Shown piece by piece: positions 9,330 to 22,058 of a stretch of DNA of 64,000 nt. Below the pieces are notes generated by a model that worked only from the letters and a program-made list of their open reading frames with translations, did no database searches and was not told the origin of the DNA. The stretch is from Promicromonospora soli (lineage in GTDB: Bacteria > Actinomycetota > Actinomycetes > Actinomycetales > Cellulomonadaceae), in the NCBI RefSeq assembly GCF_014653785.1, contig NZ_BNAS01000007.1, positions 62,001 to 126,000 on the forward strand. Reading direction: 5' to 3'. The stretch's first letter is position 1; each line of letters starts with the position of its first letter. The translations under genes were made by a program, and so were the position numbers.

Positions 9330-9444
9330 CGGAGGAAGACTACGCACATGTACGGGCGAGCACACATCGCCTGATGAGGCGACACTTCGGATCCCCGGCG
9401 CGCCCGACGCGCATGTCCCTTGCAGTGGTCGATAGCGTGTTCCA

Positions 9445-11546
9445 GTGAGCTCGTACACGACGCCCGGCCGGATCGGCCGTATCCCCGTCCTTGAGATCGC
9501 CCCTGTCATCGAGGCCGGCCGATGGCCGGCGAAGGCGGCGGTCGGGGAGGTGGTCCCCATCGAGGCGACGGTCTTCCGTGAGGGGCACGACGCCGTCTCC
9601 GCCACCGCCGTGCTCGTCGCCCCGGACGGGTCGGACCACTCGTGGGCCCCCATGGCCGACATCGCCCCGGGCCTGGACCGCTTCCGCGGCCTGCTGCAGC
9701 CCGACGGCGAGGGCGACTGGTCCTTCCGCGTCGAGGCGTGGTCGGACCCGTACGCCACGTGGACGCACGACGCCGGGATCAAGATCGGCGCGGACATCGA
9801 CACCGAGCTGATGCTCGCCGAGGGCGTGCGTCTCTTCGACAAGATCAGCCGCCTGGTGCGCGACGACGCGCTGGTCGGCCCGGCCCGGACCACCCGCGAC
9901 GCACGCGTGCTGACCGCGGCGGCCCGCGCCCTGGCGGACCCCAAGCGCCCGGCCAAGGCCCGGTTCGCGGCCGCGACGGCGCCCGAGGTGGTGGCCGCGC
10001 TGCGCCGGGCGCCCTTGCGCGAGCTGGTCTCGGCGTCGGACACCTACCCGCTGCGGGTCTCGCGGCCGCTGGCGCTGGCGGGGTCCTGGTACGAGATGTT
10101 CCCCCGCTCGGAGGGGGCGTACCGGAAGAAGAGCGGCAAGTGGGTGTCGGGCACGTTCGCGACGGCGGCGAAGCGGCTGCCGGCGATCGCGGCGATGGGG
10201 TTCGACGTCGTCTACCTGACGCCGATCCACCCGATCGGCACCACGTTCCGCAAGGGCCGCAACAACACGCTCGTGGCCGGGCCGGGCGATCCGGGCAGCC
10301 CGTACGCGATCGGGTCGAAGCACGGCGGGCACGACGCGATCCATCCCGACCTGGGAACTGAGGCCGACTTCCGGGACTTCGTCTCCGCCGCCCGCGCCGA
10401 AGGGCTCGAGGTGGCGATCGACATCGCGCTCAACGCGTCGCCCGACCACCCCTGGATCAAGGAACACCCCGAATGGTTCGTGATCCGTGCCGACGGGTCC
10501 ATCGCGTACGCGGAGAACCCGCCCAAGAAGTACCAGGACATCTACCCGCTGAGCTTCGACACCGACCCCGAGGGCCTGTACGCGGCGATGCTGGACATCT
10601 TCCGCACCTGGATCGACCGGGGCGTCACGCTGTTCCGGATCGACAACCCGCACACCAAGCCGGTGAACTTCTGGGAGTGGCTCCTGGCTCAGGTGCACGC
10701 GACGAACCCCGAGGTCATCTTCCTGTCGGAGGCGTTCACCAGGCCGGCGATGATGCAGACGCTGGCCCGGATCGGCTTCCACCAGTCGTACACCTACTTC
10801 ACCTGGCGCAACACCAAGGAGGAGATCGAGGCGTACCTGGCCGAGGTGAGCGGGCCGCAGGGCTCCGTGCTGCGCCCCTCGTTCTGGCCCACCACCCACG
10901 ACATCCTGCCGCCCTACCTGACCGACGGCGGCGTCGCGGCGTTCGCGGTGCGGGCGGTGCTGGCCGCCACCGGCTCGCCCACGTGGGGCATCTACTCCGG
11001 CTACGAGCTCGTGGAGAGCACGCCGCGGCCCGGCGCCGAGGAGCAGATCGACAACGAGAAGTACGAGTACCGGCCGCGGGACTGGGAGAAGGCGGACGAG
11101 TACGGGATCGCGCTCCTGCTCGGCGAGCTGAACGCGATCCGCCGCGCGCACCCCGCGCTCCAGCAGCTGCGCAACCTGACCATCCACCCCACGACGAACG
11201 GCCAGGTGGTCGCGTACTCCCGCCGGATCTCGGCCGATCACGCGTCGCGCGCGACAGCGAAGCCGCAGGGCCGCACCATGAGAACAGGGGGTAACGATCG
11301 GCGTGCCCCGCGGCACGACGACGTGATCGTGGTCGTGCTGAACCTGGACCCGCGGAACGTACAGGAGTCTGTAGTGGACCTGGACATTTCCGCCCTCGGC
11401 CTCAGCGCTCCCGAGGGCGACGAGAACGCCCCGTTCTTCGTGGCACACGACCTGTTGTCCGGCGAGACCTACGGCTGGGGAGCACATCCCTGGGTCAGGC
11501 TCGACCCCCAGGTCCAGGTGGCACACATCTTGCAAGTGGGTCCGGC

Positions 11547-11550
<4 letters not shown>
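9445..11550 (+). CDS. glgE: Alpha-1,4-glucan:maltose-1-phosphate maltosyltransferase
   Basis: The 701-residue GH13_3 enzyme transfers maltose from maltose-1-phosphate to the non-reducing end of alpha-1,4-glucan. Catalytic residues can be placed: nucleophile D400 (LFRIDNPHTKP), acid/base E429 (FLSEAFTRP) and D486 (TTHDILPP). The spacings of 29 and 86 residues are those I recall for Streptomyces GlgE. The N-terminal beta domain begins GRIPVLEIAPVIEAGRWPAK. GTG at 9445 is the start; GATAGC lies just upstream and could be the -10 of a leaderless or short-leader transcript. Near the C-terminus an Arg/Thr-rich insert of about 30 residues interrupts the last beta domain. The stop overlaps the treS start (ATGA), so the genes are coupled. 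Confidence 0.97.
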
Positions 11551-13384
<1,834 letters not shown>

Positions 13385-13388
<4 letters not shown>

Positions 13389-14902
13389 GCCCGGCGCGAC
13401 GCATTCACGTCTCCCCTGGCGCCGCGCACCTCGCCCCAGAGGTGCTGCGGCTGCTGGACAGATGGCTGCCACAGCAGCGGTGGTATCCGGTGCCCACCGA
13501 CGGCGTGGCGCACGTGCCGTGGCTCACCGTCACGTTCCCGGGCGTGGCCGACGTCGTCGTCGCCCTCCTGCGGCTGGCCGGCCCCGGGCTGGCCGCCGGC
13601 GACGAGGCGCTGGTGATCCAGGTCCCGCTGGTCCTGACGCCGACGGCCGAGCCGACGGCCGACACCGCCGACACGGAGGCGGCCGGCCTGATCGGCACGG
13701 TGGCGACAGCGTCGGGCACCGTCACGGTGTACGACGGCGGCCTCCACCCGGCCGCCTGGCGCGCCTACCTTGTCACGGCCCTCCCCGACGCATCCGAGCG
13801 GGAGAGCTGGGACGAGATGGCCGGTGCGCGGCGGATCTCCGGGGAGCAGTCGAACACCTCGGTCATGCTCCCCTGGCTGCCGCTCGACACCGGGCGGGGC
13901 GGGATGCTGAAGATCCTCCGGACCGTCGCGCTGGGGCCGCACCCCGACGTCGTGATCCCCGAGGCCCTGACCCGGGTCGGCTGGGACGGCGTGCCCCGCT
14001 TCCTCGGCGCCGTAGGGCTGCCCTCGCCGGACGACGTAGCTTCGCCGGGCAAGAGCGGCGCCGCCGAGCCGCTCGCGCACCTCGCCGTGCTCTCCGAGCT
14101 CGTCCCCGACGCGACCGACGGGTTCGAGCTGGCCTGCGCGTACGCCGGGCGGAACGAGGACTTCGGCGAGCAGGCCGCGGAGCTGGGCGCCGTCGTCGCG
14201 CACCTGCACGTGGCCCTCCGGCAGGCGCTCGGCCCCGGTCCGGGGCTCGAGCCCGCCGGCTTCATGGGCGTGCTGCGCCGCCGCGCCGCCGAGGCCTTCG
14301 CGGACGTCCCCGCCCTGGCGCCGCACCGCGCCGGCGTCGCCGCGCTGTTCGACGCCGTGAGCGCGCGGCTGTCCGCCGTCGCCGAGCGCACCGGGGGTCT
14401 CATCCCGCTCCAGCCCATCCACGGCGACCTGCACCTCGGCCAGGCGCTGTACTCGCCGGACGGCTGGAAGGTGCTCGACTTCGAGGGCGAGCCGCAGCGC
14501 CCCGTTTCCGAGCGCGTGGCCCCCGACCTCCCCCTGCGCGACGTCGCGGGGATGCTCCGCTCGCTGGACTACGCGGCCGCCGTCGGCCAGGCCACCGACC
14601 CGCACTGGACCGCGCACGCCCAGGTCAGCTTCCTCGAGGGGTACCGCCAGGCCAGCGGCGAGGCGCACGGTGGGACGGTGTCGGGCGCGGCTCCCGGGGC
14701 CCCCGCGAGGACCCGCAGCGAAGCGAGGACGCCTCGTGGGGTGAAGGTGTCTGGCAGCGAGCTCGACGTGGCCACCGCCGAGCTGCTGCTGCGCGCCCTG
14801 ACCGTGGACAAGGCGCTCTACGAGGTGGTCTACGAGTTCCGGCACCGCCCCGCGTGGATGCACATCCCGCTGGCCGCCGTGGAGCGGGTGCTCAGCTCGT
14901 GA
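13385..14902 (+). CDS. mak: Maltokinase
   Basis: The 505-residue protein is predicted to phosphorylate maltose with ATP to alpha-maltose-1-phosphate, the GlgE donor. Kinase landmarks are the N-cap ending in LPQQRWYP, the [12 protein letters not shown] strand pair, the catalytic loop IHGDLHLGQ (Asp about 348) and the metal-binding DFEGEP (Asp 365). GTG at 13385 overlaps the treS stop. A low-complexity insert of about 35 residues (after YRQASGEA, including [11 protein letters not shown]) lies between the last conserved helices, making it longer than the roughly 455 residues usual for Mak/Pep2. The insert resembles a small in-frame repeat insertion. Confidence 0.95.
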
Positions 14903-14958
14903 CCCGCGCGCGGCGTGACGTGTCGCACACCTCGCACCTGGCATGGAAAGGTAAACCC

Positions 14959-17193
14959 ATGGCAGACCTGCCCCACGTCGACCTCGAGGTTCTGACCGCT
15001 ATCGCGTCGGGAACCCACCACGATCCGCACCACGTGCTCGGCCCCCACCTGCTCGACGGGCCGTGGACCGTCGTGCGCGCCCTGCGCCCGCTCGCCGACG
15101 AGGTGATCATCGTGACGCCGGACAGCGAGATCTCCGCGACGCACCAGGGCGCGGGAGTATTTGCCGCCGTCGTGCCCGCTATCGAGGACCCGGACGGGAC
15201 CTGGCACACGCCGGACTACCGCATCCGGACCCGGTCCGGGACGGATACCTGGGCATCGGACGACCCGTACCGGTTCCTGCCCACCCTGGGCGAGGTGGAC
15301 CTGCACCTGATCGGCGAGGGGCGGCACGAGCAGCTCTGGCAGGTGCTCGGCGCCAACCTGCACCGGTACCCGAGCGCGTCCGGCGACATCGCCGGCGTCG
15401 CCTTCGCCGTCTGGGCACCGAACGCGCGCGGCGTCCGGCTTGTGGGCGACCACAACGGCTGGGGCGGCACGCACCCCATGCGGTCGCTCGGCGCCGCGGG
15501 CGTGTGGGAGCTGTTCGTCCCCGACGTCGGCCCCGGCCTGCGGTACAAGTTCGAGATCCTGGGCGCGGACGGCGTCTGGCGCGCCAAGGCTGACCCCCTC
15601 GCCAAGGCGACAGAGCAGCCACCCGCCACGGCGAGCGTCGTGACGACCTCGGAGTACGAGTGGCACGACCGCGCTTGGCTCGCCGCCCGGTCGGCGAGCG
15701 ACCCGCACTCCGCGCCGCTGAGCGTGTACGAGGTGCACCTGGGTTCCTGGCGTCCCGGCCTCGGCTACCGGGAGCTCGCGGAGCAGCTCACCGCGTACGT
15801 CGCGGAGCAGGGCTTCACACACGTTGAGCTCCTGCCCGTGGCGGAGCACCCGTACGGCGGATCCTGGGGCTACCAGGTCACCAGCTACTACGCGCCGACG
15901 GCGCGGTTCGGCTCGCCCGACGACTTCCGGTTCCTGGTGGACAGGCTCCACGAGGCCGGGATCGGCATCATCCTCGACTGGGTGCCCGCGCACTTCCCGC
16001 GCGACGAGTTCGCCCTTGCCCGGTTCGACGGGACGCCCCTGTACGAGCACCCCGACCCCCGGCGCGGCGAGCAGCAGGACTGGGGCACGCTGATCTTCGA
16101 CTTCGGACGCCGCGAGGTGCGCAACTTCCTGGTGGCCAACGCGACCTACTGGTTCGAGGAGTTCCACGTCGACGCGCTGCGCGTGGACGCCGTCGCGTCC
16201 ATGCTCTACCTCGACTACTCCCGCAAGGATGGCGAGTGGACGCCCAACGTGCACGGCGGGCGGGAGAACCTGGAGGCCATCGCGTTCATCCAGGAGGCGA
16301 ACGCCACCGCCTACCGGCGTTCGCCCGGCGTCATGATGATCGCCGAGGAGTCGACGGCGTTCCCCCAGGTCACGGGCCCGACGTCGAGCGGAGGGCTGGG
16401 TTTCGGCCTGAAGTGGAACATGGGCTGGATGAACGACACCCTCCGCTACCTGGCCGAGGACCCGTATAACCGGCGCTACCACCACGGCGAGCTCACGTTC
16501 TCGCTCATCTACGCCTTCACCGAGCAGTTCGTGCTGCCGATCAGCCACGACGAGGTGGTGCACGGCAAGAGGTCGCTCCTGCGCAAGATGCCCGGCGACC
16601 ACTGGCAGCAGCTCGCGGGCGTGCGGTCCTTCCTCGCCTACCAGTGGACGCACCCCGGCAAGCAGCTGCTGTTCATGGGGTGCGAGTTCGCGCAGGACAC
16701 GGAGTGGTCGGAGGGCGACGGCCTGCCCTGGCACCTGCTCGGCGACGCAGGGCACGCCGGCGTGCAGCACCTGGTCCGGGACCTGAACACGCTCTACCGC
16801 GCCACGCCGGCCCTGTGGGAGGTCGACTACGACCCCGCCGGGTTCGAGTGGCTGGAGTCGGACGACGCCGGCCACAACGTACTCGCGTACGTCCGCCGGT
16901 CACGCAGCGGCGACCCCGTGGTGGTGGTCGTGAACTTCGCGGGCGTGCCCCACGAGGGATACCGCCTGCCCCTGCCGCTGGTCGAGAATCCCGTGTGGCG
17001 CGAGGCGCTGAACACCGACGCCACGGTGTACGGCGGGTCGGGCGTGGGGAACCTGGGCCGCGTGCACGCGGAGCCGGTGCCGCACCACGGCCGCGCGTGG
17101 TCGGCCGTGGTGCGGATCCCCCCGCTCGGTGCGCTGGTGCTTGTGCCGGAGCGCGCGGCCGCCGAGCCCCCGCCGCTCGTCAGTAGAGGCTGA
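14959..17193 (+). CDS. glgB: 1,4-alpha-glucan branching enzyme
   Basis: The 744-residue GH13_9 enzyme adds alpha-1,6 branches to the glucan elongated by GlgE. The N-terminal N1 domain (residues about 1-105, [11 protein letters not shown]) and CBM48 (about 130-230, [20 protein letters not shown]) precede the barrel. Catalytic residues are D410 ([16 protein letters not shown]), E463 ([11 protein letters not shown]) and D531 ([11 protein letters not shown]), with spacings equal to those of E. coli GlgB. ATG at 14959 has GGAAAGG upstream and is 56 bases after mak, as the last gene of glgE-treS-mak-glgB. Its 3' end overlaps the convergent thioredoxin-like gene by 14 bases. Confidence 0.97.
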   Translation: MADLPHVDLEVLTAIASGTHHDPHHVLGPHLLDGPWTVVRALRPLADEVIIVTPDSEISATHQGAGVFAAVVPAIEDPDGTWHTPDYRIRTRSGTDTWASDDPYRFLPTLGEVDLHLIGEGRHEQLWQVLGANLHRYPSASGDIAGVAFAVWAPNARGVRLVGDHNGWGGTHPMRSLGAAGVWELFVPDVGPGLRYKFEILGADGVWRAKADPLAKATEQPPATASVVTTSEYEWHDRAWLAARSASDPHSAPLSVYEVHLGSWRPGLGYRELAEQLTAYVAEQGFTHVELLPVAEHPYGGSWGYQVTSYYAPTARFGSPDDFRFLVDRLHEAGIGIILDWVPAHFPRDEFALARFDGTPLYEHPDPRRGEQQDWGTLIFDFGRREVRNFLVANATYWFEEFHVDALRVDAVASMLYLDYSRKDGEWTPNVHGGRENLEAIAFIQEANATAYRRSPGVMMIAEESTAFPQVTGPTSSGGLGFGLKWNMGWMNDTLRYLAEDPYNRRYHHGELTFSLIYAFTEQFVLPISHDEVVHGKRSLLRKMPGDHWQQLAGVRSFLAYQWTHPGKQLLFMGCEFAQDTEWSEGDGLPWHLLGDAGHAGVQHLVRDLNTLYRATPALWEVDYDPAGFEWLESDDAGHNVLAYVRRSRSGDPVVVVVNFAGVPHEGYRLPLPLVENPVWREALNTDATVYGGSGVGNLGRVHAEPVPHHGRAWSAVVRIPPLGALVLVPERAAAEPPPLVSRG

Positions 17194-18142
17194 TCGCCAG
17201 GCGCTTGCGCGCCTTGCTCACCCGGGGGTCGGCGGTACCGGCGACCTCGAAGAGCTCCAGCAGGCGCACGCGGATCTTCTCCTTGTCGTCCGCGTCCACC
17301 TCGGGGAGCAGGTCGAGCAGGCGCGCGAACGCGTCGTCCACCTTGCCGCCCAGCATGTCCAGGTCGGCGACGGCGAGCGCGGCGTCGACGTCGGACGGCG
17401 CGTCCGCGGCGGCCTGGCGCACGGTGGCGAGGTCGGCGTCGTGGGTGCGCTGCATGAGGCGCACCTGCGCGAGGCCGGCCGTGGCGTCCGAGTCCTTCGG
17501 GTCCTGGCGCAGCGCCTTGGCGTAGGCCTCCGCGGCCGCGTCGAGGTCGTCGCGCTCGATCGCGTCGTACGCCTCCTGGTGCAGCGGCGGCAGCGGCTGC
17601 TCCGCAGCGGCCTCCGGCTCGTCGCTCGCGGGTGCCGCACCAGGGGCCCGGCCCGTGACGCCGTTCTGCTCGGCGGCGGCCAGCACCTGGTCCAGAACGC
17701 TGCGGATCTGCTGCTCGTCGGCGGCGCCCTGGAACAGGGGCAGGGGCTGGCCCTGCAGCACCGCGACGACGGTGGGCACACCCTGCACCTGGAACGCTGC
17801 CGCGACCTGCGGGGATGCCTGGGCGTCCACGCGGCCCAGCAGGAACCGGCCGGCGTACTCCTCGGCGAGGCGGCCCATCGTGGCGCCGAGCTCCGCGTTC
17901 GCCTGGTCGGTCGGGATCCACAGCAGGATCACCACCGGGAAGGTGGACGAGTCGCGGACCAGCGGCTCGAAGTTCGCCTCGCTGACGTCCACCACGAAGC
18001 CGCCGGCGGGCGGCGCGCCGCCGGGTTCGCCGGGCGGCGGCGCCTGCGGGCGGTTGAGGGCGGACAGGTCGACGGCGCCGCGCACCGCGAACTCGGGCTG
18101 CGCGCTCCGGGCGGGGCCGGGCTGAGGGGTGGCACTGCTCAT
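17180..18142 (-). CDS. Thioredoxin-like/TPR co-chaperone (YbbN/CnoX type) without redox cysteines
   Basis: The 320-residue cytoplasmic protein has a disordered Pro/Ala-rich N-terminus (about 1-45), a thioredoxin fold (about 48-160, with the cis-proline motif [14 protein letters not shown]) and C-terminal TPR-like helices (about 195-320, [21 protein letters not shown]). The usual CxxC is replaced ([12 protein letters not shown]), so it cannot act as a disulfide reductase; this loss is usual in actinobacterial members. E. coli YbbN/CnoX links thioredoxin-fold TPR proteins to chaperone hand-over, but whether this member does so is inference. It is monocistronic and convergent to glgB. Confidence 0.88.
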   Translation of the reverse strand: MSSATPQPGPARSAQPEFAVRGAVDLSALNRPQAPPPGEPGGAPPAGGFVVDVSEANFEPLVRDSSTFPVVILLWIPTDQANAELGATMGRLAEEYAGRFLLGRVDAQASPQVAAAFQVQGVPTVVAVLQGQPLPLFQGAADEQQIRSVLDQVLAAAEQNGVTGRAPGAAPASDEPEAAAEQPLPPLHQEAYDAIERDDLDAAAEAYAKALRQDPKDSDATAGLAQVRLMQRTHDADLATVRQAAADAPSDVDAALAVADLDMLGGKVDDAFARLLDLLPEVDADDKEKIRVRLLELFEVAGTADPRVSKARKRLAISLY

Positions 18143-18220
18143 GGGGGCAATCCTAATGACCGCGGCCGCAATTACTCGTCGGCTCCGCTCTCAGCGAGAA
18201 TGCCGTCGACGACGCGGTGG

Positions 18221-19264
18221 TCAGCTGTTCGACACGGCGTAGGGCACCCGGTGGTGGCCCAGCAGGCTGATCGGTTCCGCCGAGCCCGCCGGCGGCACGT
18301 AGAGCGCGACGGTGTCCCGGTAGACGATCCGCATGACGTTGGTCCGCTTCGCATCGCCCCAGAGCGCCTTGGCCGACGGGGCGAGCGGGCCAAGCTCCCA
18401 GTTCTCCTCGGCGGTGAGGGTCTCCTGGCTCCGCATCGCCGCCAGCACCAGCGCGCCGCCGTCAACAGTGCGGACGGCCTTCACCGGGTCCTTCGTGGGC
18501 TGGTACGCGACCTCGAAAGTGCCCTTCCCGTCCTTGTGCTCGATCGCGGCGAGCTGTGTCTCGCCGCTCCGCCGCACCAGCCGGCGCAGGTAGTCGTCGC
18601 GGAAGTCGGCGGCGTACTTGGAGTCCTCGTCGACGCTCAGCACCGACGCGTAGCGCTTGATCGCGTCCCTCGGCGTGACCTTGAGGCTCGTGTCATCCTC
18701 GGGCACGGCGGCGCTGCCGAGGTTGGCTTCGGCGAACCGCGGCATGGCGATGTCCGGCACCAGGCGCACCCAGCCCCACAGCTTGTACTGACCCCGGGCG
18801 CTGTCCTGCTCGAACGCCATGAGCGTCGGCGTGGTCTGGTCGGGCGGCTGCTCCGTGATGGCATAGCTGGTGCGCGGCCACTGCGGGTCCGACGCCGGAA
18901 CCAGCTGCTGCATCCGCATGGACAGGTCGCTCAGCGCATCCGTGTTGCCACTCGCCGCTACGTCGAGCTCTGCCTCGCGCATCGCGAGTGCGGGACCGGT
19001 CAGGCGTGCCGCCAGCGAGCCGGCGTCGCCGGCCTTGGTCGTCCCCTCGACGACCCCCGACACCCGGTCAAGGATCTTGCGCTCCTGCGCCACGCTGACC
19101 ACGGCCGCGACCGTCGGCGGCTCGGGTGCCGGAGTGGGCGGCTCGACCGTGCAGCCCGTCAGTGCGACGGACGCGAGACCGACCGCGGTCAGGCCGGCGA
19201 CGGCCCGGCGTCGGGCCGAGGGAAGAGCTCCGGAACGCAGCAAGGGTGGCCGCCGTAGGTTCAC
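18221..19264 (-). CDS. Lipoprotein, paralog 1 of a tandem pair (unknown function)
   Basis: The 347-residue protein has an Arg-rich n-region, a hydrophobic core and lipobox LTGC near residue 38, so it should be anchored outside the membrane. The mature part is homologous to the next gene over its whole length; shared blocks include QERKILD, LTGPAL, QYKLWGWVRL, FEVAYQPTKDPVKAVRT-DGGALV and a C-terminal QISLLGH/VGY-like end. Around half the residues look identical. No catalytic motif is recognisable. I recall this kind of domain only as an uncharacterised family in Micrococcales. It is 41 bases downstream of its paralog in the same direction, so the two were probably formed by tandem duplication. 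Confidence 0.8.
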   Translation of the reverse strand: MNLRRPPLLRSGALPSARRRAVAGLTAVGLASVALTGCTVEPPTPAPEPPTVAAVVSVAQERKILDRVSGVVEGTTKAGDAGSLAARLTGPALAMREAELDVAASGNTDALSDLSMRMQQLVPASDPQWPRTSYAITEQPPDQTTPTLMAFEQDSARGQYKLWGWVRLVPDIAMPRFAEANLGSAAVPEDDTSLKVTPRDAIKRYASVLSVDEDSKYAADFRDDYLRRLVRRSGETQLAAIEHKDGKGTFEVAYQPTKDPVKAVRTVDGGALVLAAMRSQETLTAEENWELGPLAPSAKALWGDAKRTNVMRIVYRDTVALYVPPAGSAEPISLLGHHRVPYAVSNS

Positions 19265-19305
19265 GGGGCCACCCTAGCTGCGGGGACGGGCGAGATCGCC
19301 GAAAG

Positions 19306-20325
19306 TCAGTCGTTCGAGACCGAGCTGGGCACGTGCTCGTAGCCGACCAGGCTGATCTGGTCGTTCGAGCCCTCGGGCGGCAGGTACATCGCCACCATGT
19401 CCTCGTAGTTGACCTCGACCACGTTGGTCACGTCGGCATCGCCCCAGAGCGCCTGGGTCGTCTTGGTCGGCGGGCCGATCTCGCAGCCGTCCTCCCTGGC
19501 GGTGATCGTCTCCTTGCTGATCATCGCCGCGATCACGAGCGCACCGCCGTCGGCGGTACGAACCGCCTTGACCGGGTCCTTCGTGGGCTCGTACGCGACC
19601 TCGAAGGCGCCCTTGCACTCTTCCTTGTTGATCGCATCGACCTGGAGCTTGCCGTAGTCCCGGAAGAACTGGCGCAGGTCGTCGTCCGCGAAGTTCTCCG
19701 CGTACTTCGATCGCTCGTCGACCGTCAGCACGGACGCGTACTGCGCGATCGCGGTCTCGGGCGACACCTTGAGGCTCTTGTCGTCCGGCGGCACAGCCGG
19801 GCTGCCGAGGTCGGCCTCCGCGAACTGGGGCATGGTCACGCCCGGCAGCAGGCGGACCCAGCCCCACAGCTTGTACTGCTCACGGGCCGAGGACTGCTCG
19901 AACGCCATGAGCACCGGCGTCGTGAGGTCCTTGGGCTGCACCGTGATGGCGTAGCTGCTGCGCGGCCATTCCTGGTCCGACGGCAGGATCACCTGCTGCA
20001 TCTCCATCGTCAGGTCCGTCAGCGGCTCTGTGTCCTTACGTGCCGCGGCTACCTGGAGCTGGGTCTCGCGGATCGAGAGCGCGGGCCCGGTCAGCCGGTC
20101 CTCGAGCGCCTTGGCCTGTCCGACCTTGGTCACGTCCGCGACGACGCCCGCCACCTTGTCCAGGATCTTGCGCTCCTGCGACTGCGTGACGACCGCCTCG
20201 GCGACGGGCGCCTCCGGCTTAGGCGTGGGCAGCTCCTCGGCACAGCCGGCGAGCAGACCTGTGGCGAGCAGGGTTGCTACCACGGCCATGGTGCGGGTCC
20301 GTGCGTATCTCATGGGGTGCTTCAT
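19306..20325 (-). CDS. Lipoprotein, paralog 2 of a tandem pair (unknown function)
   Basis: The 339-residue lipoprotein has a signal peptide MKHPMRYARTRTMAVVATLL and a lipobox LLAGC. It aligns end to end with the downstream gene. The mature N-terminus is Pro/Glu-rich, followed by an all-through conserved domain with KLWGWVRLLPGVTMPQFAEA and ALWGDADVTNVVEV. ATG at 20325 overlaps the stop of the upstream membrane-protein gene (ATGA), so translation is coupled and the two proteins are likely needed together. A start at 20313 is possible but loses the coupling. Function is not known. Confidence 0.8.
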   Translation of the reverse strand: MKHPMRYARTRTMAVVATLLATGLLAGCAEELPTPKPEAPVAEAVVTQSQERKILDKVAGVVADVTKVGQAKALEDRLTGPALSIRETQLQVAAARKDTEPLTDLTMEMQQVILPSDQEWPRSSYAITVQPKDLTTPVLMAFEQSSAREQYKLWGWVRLLPGVTMPQFAEADLGSPAVPPDDKSLKVSPETAIAQYASVLTVDERSKYAENFADDDLRQFFRDYGKLQVDAINKEECKGAFEVAYEPTKDPVKAVRTADGGALVIAAMISKETITAREDGCEIGPPTKTTQALWGDADVTNVVEVNYEDMVAMYLPPEGSNDQISLVGYEHVPSSVSND

Positions 20326-21722
20326 CCGTTGTTGTCTCCGTCGTTCCCGGTGACGCCCCAGGTCTGGCGCCACGCGGCAGCTCGGCTGCTCGGCGTCTGC
20401 GGCTCCGGCTCGGGCTCAGGTTCGGACGCCGGCACGGCGGGCATCGCGCCCGTCGCGGCCCGGAGCTGTGCCTGCTCGCGCATGCGCATCTCGCGTCGGG
20501 TCATCGGTCTGCCCGACGCCGGCGGGGCGGCCGGCGTCTCGGCAGCCGCCGAAGCGGGCTTTGCGGGTGCGCGCTCCGGGGCGCCGCCGCCGAACGGCGT
20601 CGGCTGAGCCGGGGTTTGAGCGGGTGCCGCGGGCGCTGCCGCCGCGCCACGGCGGTTGCGCCGCATCCCCCGGATGGACGGCGCAGGGGCGGCCGGTTCG
20701 GGTGCAGGAGCCGGCTCGGGCGCCGGTACCGGGGTGATCGGGGCCGCCCCACCGAACGGCGCGGGTGCGCCCCAGGACTGCGTGCGGTCCTGGTCGGGTC
20801 GTGACGCGCCCCGCTCGGGCACCCCCGGGGCCGGCATCCCGGGACGCTGGCCCGGCATCCCCGGACGGTGGCCCGGCATCCCGGGAGCGGCCGGCGGGAA
20901 GACCGCCGTGCCCTCCTCGGGCGGGTCGCCCAGCGCGGGCGGGAACCCACCGCCGGACTCGGCCGGATACTGGCTCGGCTCGTCGCCGTCCACCCCGAAG
21001 GCCGCGCCGCGACGCGGCAGGTCGGAGCCGGACTCACGGGTGCGGACCTCGGACGCCGAACTTCCCTTGCCGGAACCGCGCTTCTTGCCGCGGCGCGAGC
21101 CGATGGCCATGAACACGCCGAGGACCAGGGCGAACCCGCCGCCCAGCACGCCCGGCCACAGGTACGGCGTGGCGACGGGACGGGGCCAGGTGAGCTCCAG
21201 CGTGGGCGCCTCGGCGCCCTTGCCGACTCCGGCGGCCAGCAGCACGACGCGGCCGGGCTGCTCGGTCCACCTCATGGAGACGACGGTCTCGTCGCTCACC
21301 TCGGAGATCCACATGTCGGACCCTGCGGGGTCCGGGCCTGTGGCCGGCTTCTCGGCCGGCTCCGCGGCCTCTTCCTCGTCGGTGGCCGCGCCGGTACCCG
21401 GGGCGACGCTCAGCGTCTCCCACGAGGACAGGCCGGTCACCGAGTCGTACGGGTCGTTGCCGACCCAGCCGAGCACATCGACGTCGGAGCCGAGCGCGAG
21501 CGTGACCTTCTGTCCCTCGGGGACAGTGGCCCGTACGGTCACCTGGTCGTCGACAAGACCGAGCACTCCGGGCTCGGTCACGACCATGGTTCCGTCACCG
21601 CTGGGGGTCGCGGTCGCGACAACAGTGTCGGACTCGCGCAGGACGGTTGCCGTCGCGACCCCATAGCCGATCCCGCCGAGCCCGGCAAGGATCAGGAGAG
21701 TCGCCAAAAAGCGTTGCACCAC
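20322..21722 (-). CDS. Membrane protein with two helices and a long proline-rich cytoplasmic tail
   Basis: The 466-residue protein starts at a GTG (21722) after GAAGGGAA. Helix 1 (about residues 4-24, FLATLLILAGLGGIGYGVA) precedes an outer domain of roughly 180 residues with beta-rich character (VLGLVDDQVTVRATVPEG). Helix 2 (about 208-228, YLWPGVLGGGFALVLGVFMAI) is followed by basic residues and a tail of about 235 residues rich in Pro, Gly and Ala, with repeats of the MPGHRPGMPGQRPG kind and a C-terminal basic helix RPMTRREMRMREQAQLR. The basic stop-transfer places the tail inside. It is first in a three-gene unit with the two lipoproteins and is divergent from the DivIVA-like gene. No family function is recognised; an envelope-linked scaffold is a guess. 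Confidence 0.75.
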   Translation of the reverse strand: MVQRFLATLLILAGLGGIGYGVATATVLRESDTVVATATPSGDGTMVVTEPGVLGLVDDQVTVRATVPEGQKVTLALGSDVDVLGWVGNDPYDSVTGLSSWETLSVAPGTGAATDEEEAAEPAEKPATGPDPAGSDMWISEVSDETVVSMRWTEQPGRVVLLAAGVGKGAEAPTLELTWPRPVATPYLWPGVLGGGFALVLGVFMAIGSRRGKKRGSGKGSSASEVRTRESGSDLPRRGAAFGVDGDEPSQYPAESGGGFPPALGDPPEEGTAVFPPAAPGMPGHRPGMPGQRPGMPAPGVPERGASRPDQDRTQSWGAPAPFGGAAPITPVPAPEPAPAPEPAAPAPSIRGMRRNRRGAAAAPAAPAQTPAQPTPFGGGAPERAPAKPASAAAETPAAPPASGRPMTRREMRMREQAQLRAATGAMPAVPASEPEPEPEPQTPSSRAAAWRQTWGVTGNDGDNNG

Positions 21723-22058
21723 CGATTCCCTTCGAATTTTGGGCGCTAGCCCGTCGATCAGGGTGGGTGCTCCAGCATAGGGACCGAACAAGGAGCGCTG
21801 TCCAATGAAGGGTGCGCTTGTGAGGTTCGGCCGGGACTCTCACCCTTCCTTCACTGACGTTCGCCTGAACCGCCACCGCAGCCGAGGGGCCTGGACGGGG
21901 CGGGAGTATTCCACGCATTGCGTAGATTGCATCGGGCCACGGAGTATCCACATCAGCACAAGGCACGTATCCTGGGCGCCGGACGAGCCGTATAAGCGGC
22001 GTCCCCGGGGGGAGCCTGACCCGCGCCTCACCAAGTTCCGACACTGGAGGTCTGCACC
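21723..22058. other. 336-base divergent intergenic region
   Basis: It lies between the membrane-protein gene (minus) and the DivIVA-like gene (plus). It is more AT-rich than its surroundings and holds an inverted repeat GAAGGGTG (21807-21814) / CACCCTTC (21841-21848). TATAAG at 21991-21996 could be a -10 for the plus-strand gene, but no convincing -35 accompanies it. I see no gene in it. Confidence 0.4.

Noticed and set aside
9330-10043. N-terminal extension of glgP
   Set aside because: It would overlap glgE on the other strand and has no conserved sequence; the conserved protein starts at 9329.
17180-18142. Active thioredoxin
   Set aside because: The CxxC motif is absent, so disulfide reductase activity is not supported.
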